From Lachancea thermotolerans CBS 6340 (Eukaryota > Ascomycota > Saccharomycetes > Saccharomycetales > Saccharomycetaceae), in NCBI RefSeq assembly GCF_000142805.1, contig NC_013077.1:1-64000 (forward strand): a stretch of 64,000 nucleotides of DNA. The letters run 5' to 3'. Below are positions 63,363-64,000 of the stretch, piece after piece. The position numbers were made by a program, and so were the translations under genes. The notes under the pieces are model-generated. The model was not told where the DNA came from. It searched no databases and saw only the letters and a program-made list of their open reading frames with translations. Positions within the stretch are counted from its first letter, which is position 1, and every line of letters starts with the position of its first letter.

Positions 63363-64000
63363 TCAAAAGCACCCTTTCAAGCTAGAGAGTGCTTCCTTGT
63401 TCCAAGGACAGAGGAAGATTGACCTTTGAATTTTGGACAAGTTCCCTAAACTGCTATAGAACTCGCTCATCTTCCTGGCAGGGACCTTATTCTGTCCGCC
63501 AGCTGCGATACGTGCTCTTATCTTCTTGTCCAGTGAGCCCCAGGATCCACTGTCATTTGGAAAGAAAAACGCAGTTCTTTGCCATTGCTGCTGACTTTCG
63601 CAGTCTTGGGAAAGCTTTGTATTGAGCTGCTGGATCAAAAATGGAATGTCGCGGTGTCTGTCAGATATCATATCACTCAAGGGCAGGCTCTTCAGTTCCG
63701 ACAAGATAGCGCGCATGTCATCTGGAATACCCTCCAAGAGCGAAATCACTGCGATTGTGAGCGTAACAGTCAGGTCTGGACCGTTGGAGTTAATATAATC
63801 CACCAATTCCTTGAGGGCAACTTCGCGAGTCTCTTCTGACTCAACGTTGTAGAGAATCTTAGCAACCAATATCACTAGTTGCTTTGATTCCCCTGGGCGG
63901 TCAAGCAAGACTTTGAAGTGTTCTAGAGTCTGATCGAAGTCATCCAGGAAAAAAGAAGCTAGTCCCATCACGGCATGGTTTGAGGTAATACACTTCTCCG
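63363..64000 (-). CDS. SKI3: SKI3 (3' end, truncated by the window edge)
   Basis: The frame ending at 63363 stays open to the window edge, so only the C-terminal ~212 residues are seen; the ATG/GTG codons near 63968 are internal. It contains repeated helix pairs such as 'VMGLASFFLDDFDQTLEHFKVLLD' and 'PGESKQLVILVAKILYN', consistent with TPR repeats, and ends 'KIQRSIFLCPWNKEALSSLKGCF', like the terminal TPR of Ski3. Ski3 (about 1430 residues in S. cerevisiae) scaffolds the Ski2-Ski3-Ski8 complex that feeds mRNA to the cytoplasmic exosome in 3'-5' decay. The assignment rests on TPR pattern plus conserved synteny with RPC82, 70 bp away and convergent. Confidence 0.85.
   Translation of the reverse strand, partial: EKCITSNHAVMGLASFFLDDFDQTLEHFKVLLDRPGESKQLVILVAKILYNVESEETREVALKELVDYINSNGPDLTVTLTIAVISLLEGIPDDMRAILSELKSLPLSDMISDRHRDIPFLIQQLNTKLSQDCESQQQWQRTAFFFPNDSGSWGSLDKKIRARIAAGGQNKVPARKMSEFYSSLGNLSKIQRSIFLCPWNKEALSSLKGCF

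Noticed and set aside
1-64000. CRISPR arrays, bacterial operons, phage or plasmid features
   Set aside because: Everything identifiable is yeast nuclear. The repeats are tandem satellites, coding minisatellites or LTRs, without spacer-repeat structure.

Overview
The window is fungal nuclear DNA from a budding yeast of the Saccharomycetaceae, most likely a Lachancea-like species that diverged before the whole-genome duplication. Its right end carries QCR2, RPC82 and the 3' end of SKI3 in the order and orientation I recall for S. cerevisiae YPR191W-YPR190C-YPR189W. The tRNA-Lys(CUU), AGP3-like, GCY1/YPR1-like, FRE-like and FLO11-like sequences are also typical of this family. The species is an inference. 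The left end looks subtelomeric.

Layout. 1-2400: subtelomeric sequence with a 179-bp tandem repeat, a heptamer array and a CACGTG cluster. 2.4-22.6 kb: mostly a gene graveyard. It holds decayed host genes (AGP3-type permease, class-III aminotransferase, PA14/GLEYA flocculin, tandem-DUP membrane protein), solo LTRs of one Ty1/copia-like family in several subfamilies, and only two intact-looking genes (SRPBCC protein, DJ-1/PfpI protein). 22.6-49 kb: accessory genes typical of subtelomeres. These are an amino-acid permease, tRNA-Lys, a PaiB-like flavoprotein, a Zn2Cys6 factor with a homopolymer frameshift, a zinc alcohol dehydrogenase with a 13-bp G/C tract, a Hol1-like MFS transporter, a secreted nucleoside-hydrolase-like protein, a second Zn2Cys6 factor, a ketopantoate-reductase-family protein and an aldo-keto reductase. 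49.5-53.4 kb: a long FLO11-type adhesin with several tandem-repeat arrays, preceded by about 3.2 kb without a supported gene. From about 54.5 kb base composition jumps to strongly GC-rich. FRE-type ferric reductase, QCR2, RPC82 and SKI3 follow, so this part is the chromosome core.

Functionally, the accessory genes are about uptake (amino acids, polyamine/drug-type MFS, iron), small-molecule redox chemistry (ADH, AKR, ketopantoate-reductase family), nucleoside salvage outside the cell, and adhesion. Each Zn2Cys6 factor lies beside a dehydrogenase/reductase-type enzyme and may regulate it. The core genes serve respiration (complex III), Pol III transcription and cytoplasmic mRNA decay.

I found no clear wholly new system. 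The best leads are the repeat-driven variability (FLO11-type arrays, G13 tract in ADH, A7 frameshift in a regulator), LTR-mediated rearrangement of adhesin sequence, and the sharp composition boundary.
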